NCBI RefSeq assembly: GCF_029784155.1
Contig: NC_073692.1
Coordinates: forward strand, 317,681,141-317,745,140
Source of the DNA: Uranotaenia lowii
Lineage: Eukaryota > Arthropoda > Insecta > Diptera > Culicidae
DNA: 64,000 nt
Direction of reading: 5' to 3'
Positions 21,334 through 32,078 of this stretch are shown one piece after another. The stretch's first letter is position 1, and the number at the start of each line of letters is the position of its first letter. The notes under the pieces are model-generated. The model did not search any database. It was given only the letters and a program-made list of their open reading frames with translations, and was not told where the DNA came from. The position numbers and the translations under genes are program-made.

Positions 21334-23310
21334 TACACAGCAAAAAAAGTGTTGCGATATTACATCAAAACAGTGCACATAACTTGAGTTGCAAAGGCGA
21401 CCTAATATTACATCTTTTTTTTGTACAATCTAGTACGTAAAACAGATGTAAAAAATTACACCAAATGCATGTATCAAGTAAACAACGTCAAACATTAACA
21501 ATGTGCAAAGCTTTTTAAATAATTTCAAGCACGTTGTCAATTGAAAAAAAAAAAGATAGCGGCCACGAATAATATTGAGAGAAACATTCAAATTTATATA
21601 TCGTATAAGTGGAGTTAGCACGTGAAATCGAAACCTGATAGTGAAACATCCTATTACTTGCTCTGTGGCTCCATTTAAAAATATTTCTTTTCAGGGGGGT
21701 ACCTTCATTAATTTGATCTGGCTTCAACAGCATATTTCTGGATTTTTTTTCATTTGAAAAGAAGTTCATGTTAAGCCTGAAACAAATTATGGTTCACGAT
21801 TGTCAAAATGATCATATCTTTCTCTTTTAAATTTGGCTAAAAATATGTGAGTTTAAGTTTTCAATAGAATTCATTTTTTACATCTGTATAACTACGCTCA
21901 TGTGACCAAGTTAAAAAATATAAAAATCAGAAATGCATCTATGTTCGAACTACAAAACGCTTTCGAAGAAGAACTCGACTCAAAAAGTTGCGCACCACTA
22001 ACCTAGCTCGGTTTAAAGTAGATGGTAAGGAATCTCCTAAAAAACCCTAAAAAGGTTCTTATATCTTTCCTCAACAGATGTCAATGAATGCCTTATGAGT
22101 CCTTATAAAATAAGATCACGAAACTTCTTATGATTTTTTTTTATATTTATTAATACAATTTGTAAACATAGATCTTATTCTATCAAAAAATAGATTATAA
22201 ATCGATTATTTACTTATCCTAATAACAAGAGATCGTACTAGTCGTACGCTACCCACAATTGTTGCGTTCGAACGAGTTCCTGTATCGGGTTTGATTTTCT
22301 ATATGAATTTTCATAGAAATTCCAGAGTTTTGGATGCGCACAACGGATATTTGAAAAAATTGTAGAAAAAAAATTGGAAAATAGTTCTTAAACACCGCGG
22401 CAATTGTATCACATCCTTGGGTTAAAAAAAACCTTCAGCATGAACGTAGTATTTTTTTTGAAAACCGCAATCTAAAAAAGAGAAAGAAATAGGTATTAGC
22501 AATTTTGAAACACCAAAAGATGCTCCAAAACGATGAACTTGTAAATGTTTTTTGAAGCAAATGCTTAGACTAAATTATCAAAATTTAGAATAAAAAAAAA
22601 GATGTTAAAAAACGGAGGCAATCTTATCAGAAATTAAAATGAGTTTCAAGCAATTATTGAATCCAATTTTTAATTCACTTTTGATACGAAAAATCGGTAA
22701 ACTGCGATAAAAATCAGAATTTTAAATGAATCAGTTTAGAATTTCGTTAGACAACTGAACAGTTTGCCAAAAAGCTGACTTTAAAAAACATTTTTTTTTT
22801 AAATTTTGTTAAGGAAATGATAAAAAAAAACTTACCTTTAGTTCCGGACGAATATTATACCAAAGGGAATCAATTGGAATGATTTGATTCTCGGTAAGTC
22901 CCTAAAAATAAAAAAAGACCCTAATAAACCTTCCAGTTGAAGAATTGCTCAGGAATTCTGATAATTTTTATGTAACTTACCCACCAAACAAATCCTTGTG
23001 GGCCGCGAAATCCTTCCTTCTTGTTTTGAAGCGCGGAGGAAAACAATTAAAATTTTTGACATCCGCGGGCTACTGTGCTGTTATATTACAACGGATGATG
23101 TTATATTACACTGGACGACGTGTTCAGATTTCTTACATCATTTGGATGTAATAAAATGCATCCAACATATGTGATATTTTATGTTTTTTATTTAAATGCA
23201 TTGAAACCGAAAGATGTGTATTATTACATCGAAAAACATGAATGATACGTTGTTTGGCTCACATCAACTGCAATTACATCAGCCTACGTTACATTTTTTT
23301 TTGCTGTGTA
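21334..23310. mobile_element. Non-autonomous TIR element with clustered TTACATC subterminal motifs
   Basis: The left end TACACAGCAAAAAAAGTGT and the right end (other strand TACACAGCAAAAAAAAATGT) are inverted and each begins with TA, consistent with a TA target duplication. The heptamer TTACATC or its complement occurs at 21360, 21408, 21445, 21878, 23133, 23145, 23224 and 23274. Seven of these eight are within about 180 bp of an end. This layout is typical of subterminal transposase-binding repeats. No transposase frame is present. The middle part may contain other nested DNA. The same 15-bp end (TTTTTTTGCTGTGTA) recurs alone near 55821. Confidence 0.5.
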
Positions 23311-24587
23311 TGATATATTTCAAGAACCAACATATCTTTATAGCTTTCATTATCTACTATTTGTTCTTCTTTCAAATTTATTTTCATTGGAATTCAAAGA
23401 TTTGCGCTTCGATAGAAATTGATGTACATGCTTGAACATTTCTGTAAATGTCTATTTCTTATTAAATAAATACTTTAAATGTAAATTGCTCTAAAATACA
23501 TCGAATTCAACTCCATGTGTCAGTCGAGTACAATTTATGTTCCCATACGAGCACCCATGAAAATTAATTTTCTATCTAGTACCGAGCTGTTTCAAGAGAG
23601 CCGCCATGCTGCTATTGCCGGTACACCCAGATATTATTTATGACCATCAATGGTTATGACAGTTCGCGCCAACGCCATCCACAGCAAGAGCTCGTTGGAA
23701 GAAACATTCCACTGCAACAAAAATTGTTTACAACCTACAAGGATTCAAGCGGCACCCAGACAACATTCCTTGTAAAATTCAAAGGCTGTAGGGAGTCCAA
23801 GGAAAAATTCTTCTAGAGCACTACTCAAATAATCACATTCAATGAGGAGCTACACCATTCATGTGGGTTTTTTACACACTATTCTTGTGTGTGTCGACTT
23901 GAACAGTTTTTATTTTGTTTTCCATTTTTGTTCAAGCATTTCGTTCTTACTCACTTTATGCAACAATGATGAAAGAAAATTGCTACGACTAGGATATGTG
24001 TGGAGGCTAAAAAAGGCATCAAGTTATTTTTATGATGCCTATATGTTAACACTTGGGTACTGTGAAGTCGTATTCTGGAGGCAGAAGTTCTCAAGACGAG
24101 GCAATTTTGAATCAAAATTGAGATTCTGAATTCTTTTACTGAATATTGATATTATTCTTGAGTGATCCTTGATTCCTATGCTTGGTAAAGAGCTTTTATT
24201 TTGTTATCGGAATTTTGAATTTCATTCCCAAATTTGAAGATCGTCTTTTGAGATTCACTGTTTTTTTTACGTATGAGGATAAGAAAAGCGGCTGGTCTTA
24301 GGAAAGGATTCTGTTAGGCGGACAAAGGCCTATAAAAAACTGTTCGAAATGGAAATAAGAGTAAAAAAGGCTGCATGTTCCTAGTCAAAGGCAGGAATTC
24401 CACGATTGAATTCGCTCGCCTCGCTCAACTCAATTCCACAACGAAACCGCGCCGCCAGAAGTGGGTGGTTTTCGCATAAAAAGTACAAGCCCAAATACAT
24501 TGCTTTCCTCGGCTCTTCATCCAGTTACATACTTTTTCTTGCCATTCTCATTCAGTGAGCCACACCACATTGAGCTAACCGAAGAAC

Positions 24588-24806
24588 ATGTCTTCATTGA
24601 TGCCGACGCAAGGCACCAGCATCGAAAGGCGTCTTCAAGGAATGAAAGAACGCAAGACGAAAAAAACGCGTCGCAATAACGCAACAATGACGTGGCTGGT
24701 GAGGCGCGAATTCTACAAACGTTGGTACATGCGAGCATCAATTGGCGACAAGGACCAGGACCAAGACCACGGAGTTCTTCAGAGGGAGTCCCTTTGTGGC
24801 GTTTAG
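24588..24806 (+). CDS. Candidate small basic protein, 72 residues, unrecognised
   Basis: An ATG in good context (GAAGAACATGTC) opens a 72-codon frame. It is rich in Arg/Lys in its first two thirds (RRLQGMKERKTKKTRRNN, then WLVRREFYKRWYMRAS) and ends DKDQDQDHGVLQRES. The local sequence (24400-24830) is visibly richer in G+C and CpG than the intron around it, which favours a former or present exon. The frame lies within intron 2 of the tartan-like gene on the opposite strand. I recognise no family. It could equally be a fragment of a decayed repeat. Confidence 0.25.
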   Translation: MSSLMPTQGTSIERRLQGMKERKTKKTRRNNATMTWLVRREFYKRWYMRASIGDKDQDQDHGVLQRESLCGV

Positions 24807-25284
24807 GAACACACTTTTTCTTGGAGCCAGAAGGAAGCAGGCAGACAAAAAAAAAGTAAAACGGAACAAGTTAACATAATATGGAAACAAATTCCACACG
24901 TTCCTTACTGTAATCGCTTATGTGGGGGATTATTGTTAACTGAGTTGGTTCTTTTCGGTGCTTTTTTCTTGCTTCTGCTGCTGCTGCTCAATCGTGGGTG
25001 TCGGCAGCACTTTGAATATCTTGCGAATGTCGTACGAATAAGTTATGAGATATTGTAGGCAAAATTGAACGACTTCAATAAACTGTAAGGTTCAGAACTT
25101 TTCCCCTTCCCTAATCGAGAAAGATCTTTGAATTCTGTTGAAAACATTCAATTTTTTTTCTATGAATGGTGATTAACGATATGATTATTGAATATATGAC
25201 TCTCTACCACTAACTCTCTTTGATTTTCAGAGCATAACCAAATAACCATGCATAAATAATACTGTGAGCAGTAACGTGTTTCTT

Positions 25285-25495
25285 GCTATGGCGACCGTCA
25301 AAAAATGGTTTTAACAATAAACACACAATAGAATCTTGATCAAATCGACTTAATTTTGTTTCAAAATAGATCTCCTTTGAATTAGCTATGGCGACCGTCA
25401 AAAAATAGTTTTAACATTAAACTCAACTGTCAACTCACAATAAAATCTTGATCAAATCGACACAATCTATTTAAAGCAGAGCCCCTTTGAATTAT
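25285..25495. repeat. Two-copy tandem duplication, unit 100 bp
   Basis: GCTATGGCGACCGTCAAAAA starts at about 25285 and again at about 25385. Both are followed by TTTTAACA.TAAAC..AATCTTGATCAAATCGAC and then GCCCCTTTGAATTA-like ends. The second copy has a short extra piece. It is intronic, function unknown. Confidence 0.7.
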
Positions 25496-25972
25496 TTTGA
25501 TAAAGAGTGCCATGGAACAATATTTCCCAAAAATCTCTTATTAAATCTCGATGCAAGCTAGTCAGGAGGTGCTAGATGCACAGCTTTTAAAAAGCTTCAT
25601 TGTAGTCAATTTTAGTATCGCCATCTTCCCGAAACAGCTGGTGCTTCCATTGCCGGAGCAATTTCGAAGTGCGCTCTTCCCCACCCGATTATGGCGATAC
25701 TTCTACCCAGCTTTGACTGGAATGTAGTAAAATTTGATGGTCCTCCCATATTCACAACACCAGCAACAGCTTCAGCAGTAGCTACCACTTTTATGGATTG
25801 TAGATACTCCATTTTGGGGGAACAAAAAGGAGGTGTTCCCTCGTTCTATTTAAATAAAAATCATTGCCACATTCGGTGACAGCTTTTGAGTGGCTTTAAT
25901 TTTTCACAGAGTCTGTTCTTAATTTCGAATAATATTTAAAGTAAACAAAGAACATAAAGGATAAGTACATAC

Positions 25973-26133
25973 CTTGCATCGATTCGTTCCAGTCGATCCA
26001 GCCGGTTAAGGTGCAGCTCTCGCAGGTGGAATAGGTTCAGGAACGAAACGGCCGGAAGGTTTTGGAAAGAGTTTCCGCTGAGAGACATGGAAGTCAAATT
26101 GTACAGCTTCGACAGCTGAATCGTTGGGATAAT
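25973..26133 (-). CDS. trn: tartan/capricious-family LRR receptor, coding exon 2
   Basis: This 161-nt exon is too short for an ORF scan and was found by homology to Tartan. It has a clean acceptor (..CGTTCCCACAG|ATTATCCC) and donor (GATGCAAG|GTATGTAC). It enters in phase 0 after exon 1 (..NNLT) and leaves in phase 2 (AG|A of exon 3). The translation is IIPTIQLSKLYNLTSMSLSG followed by NSFQNLPAVSFLNLFHLREL and HLNRLDRLERIDA, that is two leucine-rich repeats. It bridges the LRRs of exons 1 and 3 without a gap relative to the Drosophila protein. Intron 1 is 26134-32724 (6591 bp) and intron 2 is 8220-25972 (17753 bp). Confidence 0.88.
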
Positions 26134-26739
26134 CTGTGGGAACGAGATAATAAAAAAAAAGTTTAAAATACAAAATATACTAAGTTTATTGTAATAAAAA
26201 TAAGAAAATTCCTTATAAAAAGTTAAATGAATGTCTATTTCAACATTTTTTTAAGGGCTTGAATGTTCACATCTTTTTTTTTTAATTTCTTCTCAAAAAA
26301 GTCGAACGATTCAAAACAAACGTCTTTTTTTGTAGAATTCATTACTTGCAGTGCAGTACCGAACGGATGGAAAACTTAATACTATAAATAAAAGCAAAAT
26401 AACTGCACACTCTGATGTCTCTGGTCTAATGCGACTGCAAATTTGAATTTCTGAGAAAATGAAATAACCTCCTTTTTTCATTTATGTTGGTCCTGATCTT
26501 AAAAAAAATTTAAAAAAAATATCTTTTTGCGCGATGTACAGCACCTAATTTCAGGTTTTTAAGACTTTTATCTGAATTTTTCCGGGAAATCAAGCAAAAA
26601 ATTTTTTTTTGTCAATTCAATGAATCATCTCCATTTGTCTCAATTCTTATTATATTAATGCTTATGATTAGAAATTTGAAACAAAAATCTTTTGAGGATA
26701 GTGAAAATTTTGTAATTTTTTTTTTTATCTTGTATACAG

Positions 26740-27000
26740 CATCTTGCTACACATCAAATTTCACGTTAATCGGTTCAGTAATTTCCGAAAATTGTTCGAT
26801 TTGTATCATATTTTTATCAATTTTGTGGGGGAGCCTCCCTTTCTTTGAGTCGGAGCCATTTGAAAGTATTTTAGAAACTATCTACGACCCCAAAAACTTT
26901 TACATACCGAATTTCACATTGATCGGTTCAGTATTTTTCGAGTTTATTAGGAACTGATAGACAGACAAACATTCAATTTTATATATGTACTGTTGCAAAA
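26740..27000 (+). mobile_element. Helitron-like/HINE fragment with GACAGAC tail
   Basis: Two related segments, AAATTTCACGTTAATCGGTTCAG.. and GAATTTCACATTGATCGGTTCAG.., are followed by GATAGACAGACAAACATTCA and TTTTATATATGT. This pattern is common at the ends of insect Helitron-like non-autonomous elements and matches the style of the minisatellite at 36.9-38.2 kb. The boundaries are approximate. Confidence 0.4.
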
Positions 27001-27133
27001 AATGACTTTTTGTTCCCATATGTTTTTTCGATGCCCATCCAAAAAATAAAATAAGCTTGAATTGAAGTAATTTTTCAATTTTGACTATTCTTAAGATTCA
27101 TTTTATTTTTGCAAACATAACGGGTAGCTAAGC

Positions 27134-27626
27134 TAAGCTTGCCAGATTGACCGGTTTTATCTGGGTTTGCCCGGATATTTGATTCAAAATTTCGAGAAAG
27201 TCCGATCCAGCCCGGTTGCCCAGATATCGTGGAAAAAGTCCGGATATTGCCCGGATTTTTTTTCACGATTTTCACAAAAAAACCAAAAAAAAAATCAAAG
27301 TTTTTGAGTAAGTTTCAGCAAAATCAATCAACGGTATAGAAATTTTCAACGGTTGTTTCAAATAATTTCGCTGATTTACTTTTATAAACCTTTAAACATT
27401 TAAGTGTTCCAAAAAGTTTTTGGAAGTCTGCAATTGCATTAATAAAATATTAATTTCATTTTTTTTGCATTTTTCTTTGCTTTTATATATAAAAACACCT
27501 CTATTTTGCCCGGTTTTTTGGATTTGAAAAATTGAAATCTATGCCCGGATTTTGCCAGGTTTTTTTTGAAAAAATGCTCGGAATTGCTAGGCCCGGATGG
27601 GAATGGAAAAAATTCTGGCAACCTTA
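27134..27626. mobile_element. hAT-type MITE, 493 bp, with perfect 8-bp target duplication
   Basis: The left end TAAGCTTGCCAGATTGACCG and the right end (other strand TAAGGTTGCCAGAATTTTTT) form inverted termini. The element is flanked by a perfect 8-bp direct repeat AGCTAAGC (27126-27133 and 27627-27634), the target-site length of hAT transposons. The interior repeats CCCGGATTTT/CCGGGTTTGCC motifs on both strands. No transposase is encoded. It sits in intron 1 of the tartan-like gene. Confidence 0.8.
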
Positions 27627-28263
27627 AGCTAAGCATTTCATGAAATAAGTTATAATCATTTTAAAATTAAAAATCTGAATCTACTGAAAAATATTTAAAA
27701 ATGGAGATTTTGCTTTAAGTGATTTTATGCAATATTTTAGCAAATTTTATATAAATCAATTAATTCACTGGCTTTGCAAGCAGATTTTTGAGAATTTTTT
27801 ATTCTTATCCTACGGTTATCCAACTTTCAAATAAGCAGTCAAAAACGGTAAAATTAAAAAAACTTATTTGGGGAATAAATTTGTATAACATCAGATATCT
27901 TTTCTGGGTTACATGTAAGGTTTGTGCATTGTTAACATGAATTGTACTGCATGCAACAATCAAGCAATATTTTTCATCCAAATGTATATTTTTTTTAACT
28001 ATCGGTACATCTCTGGCAATTTTTGAATTAAAAATTTGTTTCCCCAAACAAATTTCCATACAAAATCAAAATTCGTTGCACTAATCCTGAACTGAATGGA
28101 CCGCTTCAAAATTTGTTGGTAGATGATTATTAAATTAGTTGAGGATTATTAAATTTAAACTCGGTTAATTCAGTTTAATAAAGAAATAATGAAACTAAAC
28201 AAAAAAATTGAATGAGATGAATTTAAATTTGAATTGAAATTGAAAGTAAATTAAAAGTTTACG

Positions 28264-28335
28264 CTTGGGTTCGAAATCGCGGACATTAGCTCAGGTAGCA
28301 ACTGGTTTACCACCAGAGCTATATCACAAGCCCGT
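28264..28335 (-). other. tRNA-like segment or tRNA-derived SINE relic
   Basis: On the minus strand GGGCTTGTGATATAGCTCTG then GTGGTAAACCAG and GCGATTTCGAACCCAAGC carry a plausible A box (TAGCTCTGGTGG) and B box (GATTTCGAACC) at tRNA-like spacing. Five of seven acceptor pairs can form (GGGCTTG with CAAGC..). The T arm does not fold properly, so this is probably a pseudo-tRNA or SINE head. No confident anticodon can be assigned. Confidence 0.3.
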
Positions 28336-29119
28336 TCCAAGATAATGAAAATAAAAATTTGTTTCTTTTTATTCATTTATTTGTTTATTTTTTGTTCCAT
28401 GAGGATCAAATTGATGGCATGTGATTAAAATCCCTCTTATCGAATTCTACTTTACCCCAGTAATTTTCATAATCTGGAAATGTTCTTAGTTTTGTTCTTT
28501 TTACTTTCACGAATAAGGTCGAAAAATTAAATCAACAAAATCACGGTGATTAAACTCTTCATAAACTAAACTATAGTATGAAGATAGAAAAGATTTGTTT
28601 TTAACATTTATAAATGATTTTTTTTTATCTTTGATCTTAAATTAAATGTAGTTAGCACGACTTTAAACATTAGTTAAAAGGCTTAAAAAAGTTTATAAGA
28701 ACCAAACTTTCAATGTTTTTGTAATTTCTGTTGTAATGTTTTAAAGTTTTGTCAAAAATATGCATTTTTCTTAAATAACTTTTAACCTATTTAAAAAAAA
28801 TCAGGGAACCAACATGGATCTTAACTAGCTCTTGAATTATTTTTACCTAAAATGTTAATTTTGAGGCTTACACTAGGCCCCTTTCAATATAGAGCTGAGC
28901 ATTTAGATAAAAAAAGGCTGAAATTGGGTTCTTGAAAAATATTTCATATCAGCATAAAAAATGAAATGATAAAAAAACGAGGTAGGATTTTTTGTATCAT
29001 GATTTGAGTTTCAATACAAAAGGTTTGTTTAATTGTAAATTAAAATTGAGAATTTAAATTTTGTTTCAGCTCGTAAACGTCATAGAGTGTCGTAGAATGA
29101 AATGACTCAGGCCTAGTAT

Positions 29120-29285
29120 AATATGTATAAGGCAAAGTTGCCAGAATTTTTTCAGCACGTGTCCGGGAGGGACAAACCAGGCTATTTTTATCTGAAAACC
29201 TGGCAAAATCCGGGAATTTGATTTCAAAATGGTAGACCAAAATCCTGGCAAAATCCGGGCAAATTGGGTCAAAACCTAGAAATTA
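29120..29285. mobile_element. Fragment of the same CCGG-type MITE family
   Basis: AAAGTTGCCAGAATTTTTTC at the left, with repeated CTGGCAAAATCCGGG inside, matches the ends and interior of the elements at 27134 and 29337. It lacks a matching right terminus and is probably truncated. Confidence 0.45.
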
Positions 29286-29336
29286 CTTATTAAAAATCAA
29301 ATTTTTTGAAAAAAAAAAAATTTACTACGGTAAACG

Positions 29337-29737
29337 AAGGTTGCCAGATTGCTCGGTTTTATTCAGGTTTGCTCGGATATTTAATATGAAAATTGGAAAA
29401 AAAAATTCACGAAAAAAAAACCAAAAACAAACTAAATACGTTGGAAATATTTTTGTATTTATGTGTCCAAAACGAAATTTGAAAGCAAGTTTCATGAAAA
29501 TAAAAATGAAAATTCAGTTGAAAAACAAAATACGATTAAAAAATATCTGATGAATTTTGATGAAACATTTTTTTTTATTTTGATAATCCGTTCCTAGATT
29601 TTGACCAAATTTGCTCGGTTGTAGCGCGGATTTTTTGTCGACATTTTTAAAATCAAATATCTGGTTTTCGCTGTTTTTTAGATAAAAAGACCGGATTTTT
29701 CCGGACCGGAATGTGCTAAAAATGTTCTGGCAACCTT
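29337..29737. mobile_element. hAT-type MITE, second copy, about 400 bp
   Basis: The inverted termini AAGGTTGCCAGATTGCTCGG (left) and AAGGTTGCCAGAACATTTT (right, other strand) match the family at 27134-27626. The interior is diverged (GCTCGG in place of CCCGG). The 8-bp flanks are only partly alike, so the insertion is older. Confidence 0.65.
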
Positions 29738-30129
29738 GCAGTAATTTAATTTCTTGAACTGAAAATTTTATTTGAATAAGTTCGTTATGAAGGGGGGATT
29801 TTCATTTCGTTTGAACGTTTGAAGAACGTCGTAACACATTCGTGATATTTCATAATAAAATTTTTCAACTTAAACTTCTATTTGAACTTAAACGTCATAT
29901 ATTAGTAATCTGGCCTGACTCTCGCGCTCCAAAAATATCTGCCTTGATTTGGCGCTCCTTAAGGGGGGAGCTCCTTTTCTTATTGTTAAACATTTCAAGA
30001 ATGTTGTGTCAAATTTTCAAGTCAATCAAAGCAAAACTGTAGAAATTATAGGCCTCCTCCTATCTAATACTGCAAGAAAGCAAGAGCAGAAACTTCAAAC
30101 GCGTTTTTCTCGAAAGCACATTTTTAAAG

Positions 30130-30433
30130 TCAGTGGACATCGTCATTTGATAGCTACTTCACCGATTCTTTTCAAATATGGAACATATTTTCTACATGTA
30201 AAATACCAGACCCCAACGTTTTTTTTCACTTTGGGGAGATTTTACAGATAAAAAATGGCAGATTTTTTCGTGAAAAATCGTAGTTTTTACTTCAAACAGC
30301 CACAAAAATTTCATAAAAAATTTTTTTAAGTGAAATAAAAACGTTGGGGTCCAGAAAAACATCTATTAAAAATATTTTGCTCTGATTTTTTGACTTCCGA
30401 TGATTCTGTGCTGAGATACAGTGTCCATCGCTA
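30130..30433. mobile_element. Palindromic foldback element, about 300 bp
   Basis: The centre contains GACCCCAACGTTTTTTTTCACT at 30211-30232 and its inverted partner AGTGAAATAAAAACGTTGGGGTC near 30330-30352. The arms extend outward with weaker matching to TGGACA (left) and TGTCCA (right). The segment could fold into a long hairpin. No protein is encoded. It is a foldback MITE by structure, of unknown family. Confidence 0.5.
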
Positions 30434-30960
30434 ATACTGTTTTTCAAAATTACTCAATATTACTTAAATGTTCTTTTAACAATGCTTTGTATAATGCAAA
30501 AAATTTGAATACATTTGTTTGAACGATACCTCTAAAAAAATCGTGAAAATGGTGTTTTTATTTACCGTTAGACCCTACCCCCCCAGTCAAGTTTCTCGTA
30601 TCAAGCCTGAATAAAATAGACCGCCTTGAAAAAAAAAATAGAGTTGATCCAGACGTCGCGTCGTGCTGCAATTTTAATTTAATTTTGTGTTTAATATTTA
30701 GTCGGCTTGTTAACTTTATAGTATCGTTAAATTGAAACCACGAAAAATCCTAATCCCTGATATAGGTTTAAAAAAACCTAAGCTGATTCCTTAAAACTAT
30801 CATAAAATACTAAATTTGCACTATGGTACGTGAAAATGATCGCTTAGAGAAGACTTGAAAAGGTACTGCTGCGGGCAACTTTAATATTCAATTCAACTGG
30901 ATGAAATTGGTTACTTCTTCTAGCTTTTCCTAAGTTGTTCATTCCACTAAGATGCAGGTT

Positions 30961-32078
30961 TAAAGGGTGAAACGGTCAAAATTTGGTCAAGGGAAAACGC
31001 GTGTAAATCGGTGAAATCGTTTATTTAATAAATCAAATTAAATTTGTTTTTCAAGTTTAATTAGTATAAAATTCAAAAAAATATTCAGTTAGGCTTCCGC
31101 TTTTCCAAATTCAAACTGCCGGGCCTTACGCTTAACCCCTGCCATCAGATTTTGTACAGCCACCTTGTTTACCTTCTTCGCCGCAGAAAGCCAGTTTGCT
31201 TGGAACTGCTGCTCGTCCTTAGCAGTTTTTTTGGTCTTCTTTAGGTTCCGCTTGACAATAGCCCAGTATTTCTCAGCTCTGGCGTGTTGGGAGGGTTCTT
31301 GTCCTTGGGAACCACCTGCACGTTGTTGGCGGCGTACCACTCCATGACCTTTTTACCGTAATGGCAAGATGCCAAATCCGGCCAAAACAGTACGGAACAA
31401 CCGTGTTTCTTCAGGAAAGGCAGCAGACGTTTATTCAAACACTCTTTCACGTAAATTTCTTGGTTGACAGTCCCGGAAGCTATGAAAATGCTGCTTTTCA
31501 AGCCACAGGTACAGATGGCTTGCCAAACCAGATATTTCTTCGCGAACTTTGACAGTTTCATGTGCTTGAAAATATCTGCTACCTTTTCCTTTCCTTTTGC
31601 CGTATAAAACTCCTTTCCCGGAAGCTGCTTGTAGTCGGCTTTGACTAAGGTTTCGTCGTCCATTACCACGCAGTCAAACTTCGTCAGCATCGTCGTGTAC
31701 AGCCTCCGGGATCGCGCGTCGTCTCAGCGGCTTCCGGTGTTCAATTTCCTCCCGATCCAGACTTCCTGGCTGTCGACAAACGTTTTCCAAACACTTTAAT
31801 TATATTTGTACCGATTGATTTGACAACTTTTAGCGATTTTGCCAGCTTTGCGTGCGAGTAGCTCGGATTTTCGCGATGCGCGAGCAAAATTTTGATACGC
31901 TGCTCTTCTTCCTTGGACGGCATTTTAACAACTGAAGAGTGAATTCCAAAATCAAAATAGGAGCAACATTCTACACACACACACTTTCAAAATGAGGGGT
32001 GTTCAGGTTTATTAAATGCAAAATTGAAAGCAATACGTCAAGTTGATATTGACCAAATTTTAACCGCATCACCCTTTA
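30961..32078 (-). mobile_element. ITmD37E-type DNA transposon, copy 2 (different family), internally deleted
   Basis: The termini TAAAGGGTGAAACGGTCAAA (left) and, on the other strand, TAAAGGGTGATGCGGTTAAA (right) are inverted, both continue AATTTGGTCAA, and both begin with TA. The element is about 1118 bp and lies in intron 1 of the tartan-like gene in the same orientation as the gene. A (CA)n tract sits just inside the 5' end (31973-31985). The transposase remnant is described separately. Confidence 0.85.
31089..31923 (-). pseudogene. DD37E transposase, copy 2: second HTH deleted, frameshift at the catalytic Glu
   Basis: It starts at MPSKEEEQRIKILLAHRENP (31923) with the first HTH (YSHAKLAKSLK). 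Compared with copy 3, about 180 bp are missing between GCTGAGACGA and GCGCGATCCCGG (near 31716), removing the second HTH. The frame resumes with LTKFDCVVMDDETLVKADYK, which retains the first catalytic Asp, and FWPDLASCHY, which retains the second. Then ..NPPNTPEL is followed by a 10-bp gap relative to copy 3 that removes RPI and shifts the frame just before the catalytic Glu (31283 region). The C-terminus (KYWAIVKRNLKKTKKTAKDE..) is read in another frame to 31089. Confidence 0.82.

Larger units (their letters stand above)
23311..25972. other. Intronic spacer next to exon 2 (apart from listed items)
   Basis: Mostly AT-rich. A GC-richer patch at 25600-25870 has a minus-strand frame (VVATAEAVAGVVNMGGPSNF) and a short palindromic pair AGTATCGCCAT / ATGGCGATACT at 25614-25706. 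It looks like a dispersed repeat fragment rather than an exon, since no splice sites in phase are seen. Confidence 0.3.
28336..30960. other. Intron 1 spacer between mobile elements
   Basis: Apart from the listed MITEs and the foldback I see only AT-rich DNA with poly-A/T tracts. No exon-like frame with splice sites is present. Confidence 0.45.

Noticed and set aside
25612..25812. 66-codon minus-strand frame VVATAEAVAGVVNMGGPSNF
   Set aside because: It lies 160 bp from exon 2 in the same gene orientation, but no splice sites connect it. Composition and a nearby palindrome suggest a repeat fragment.
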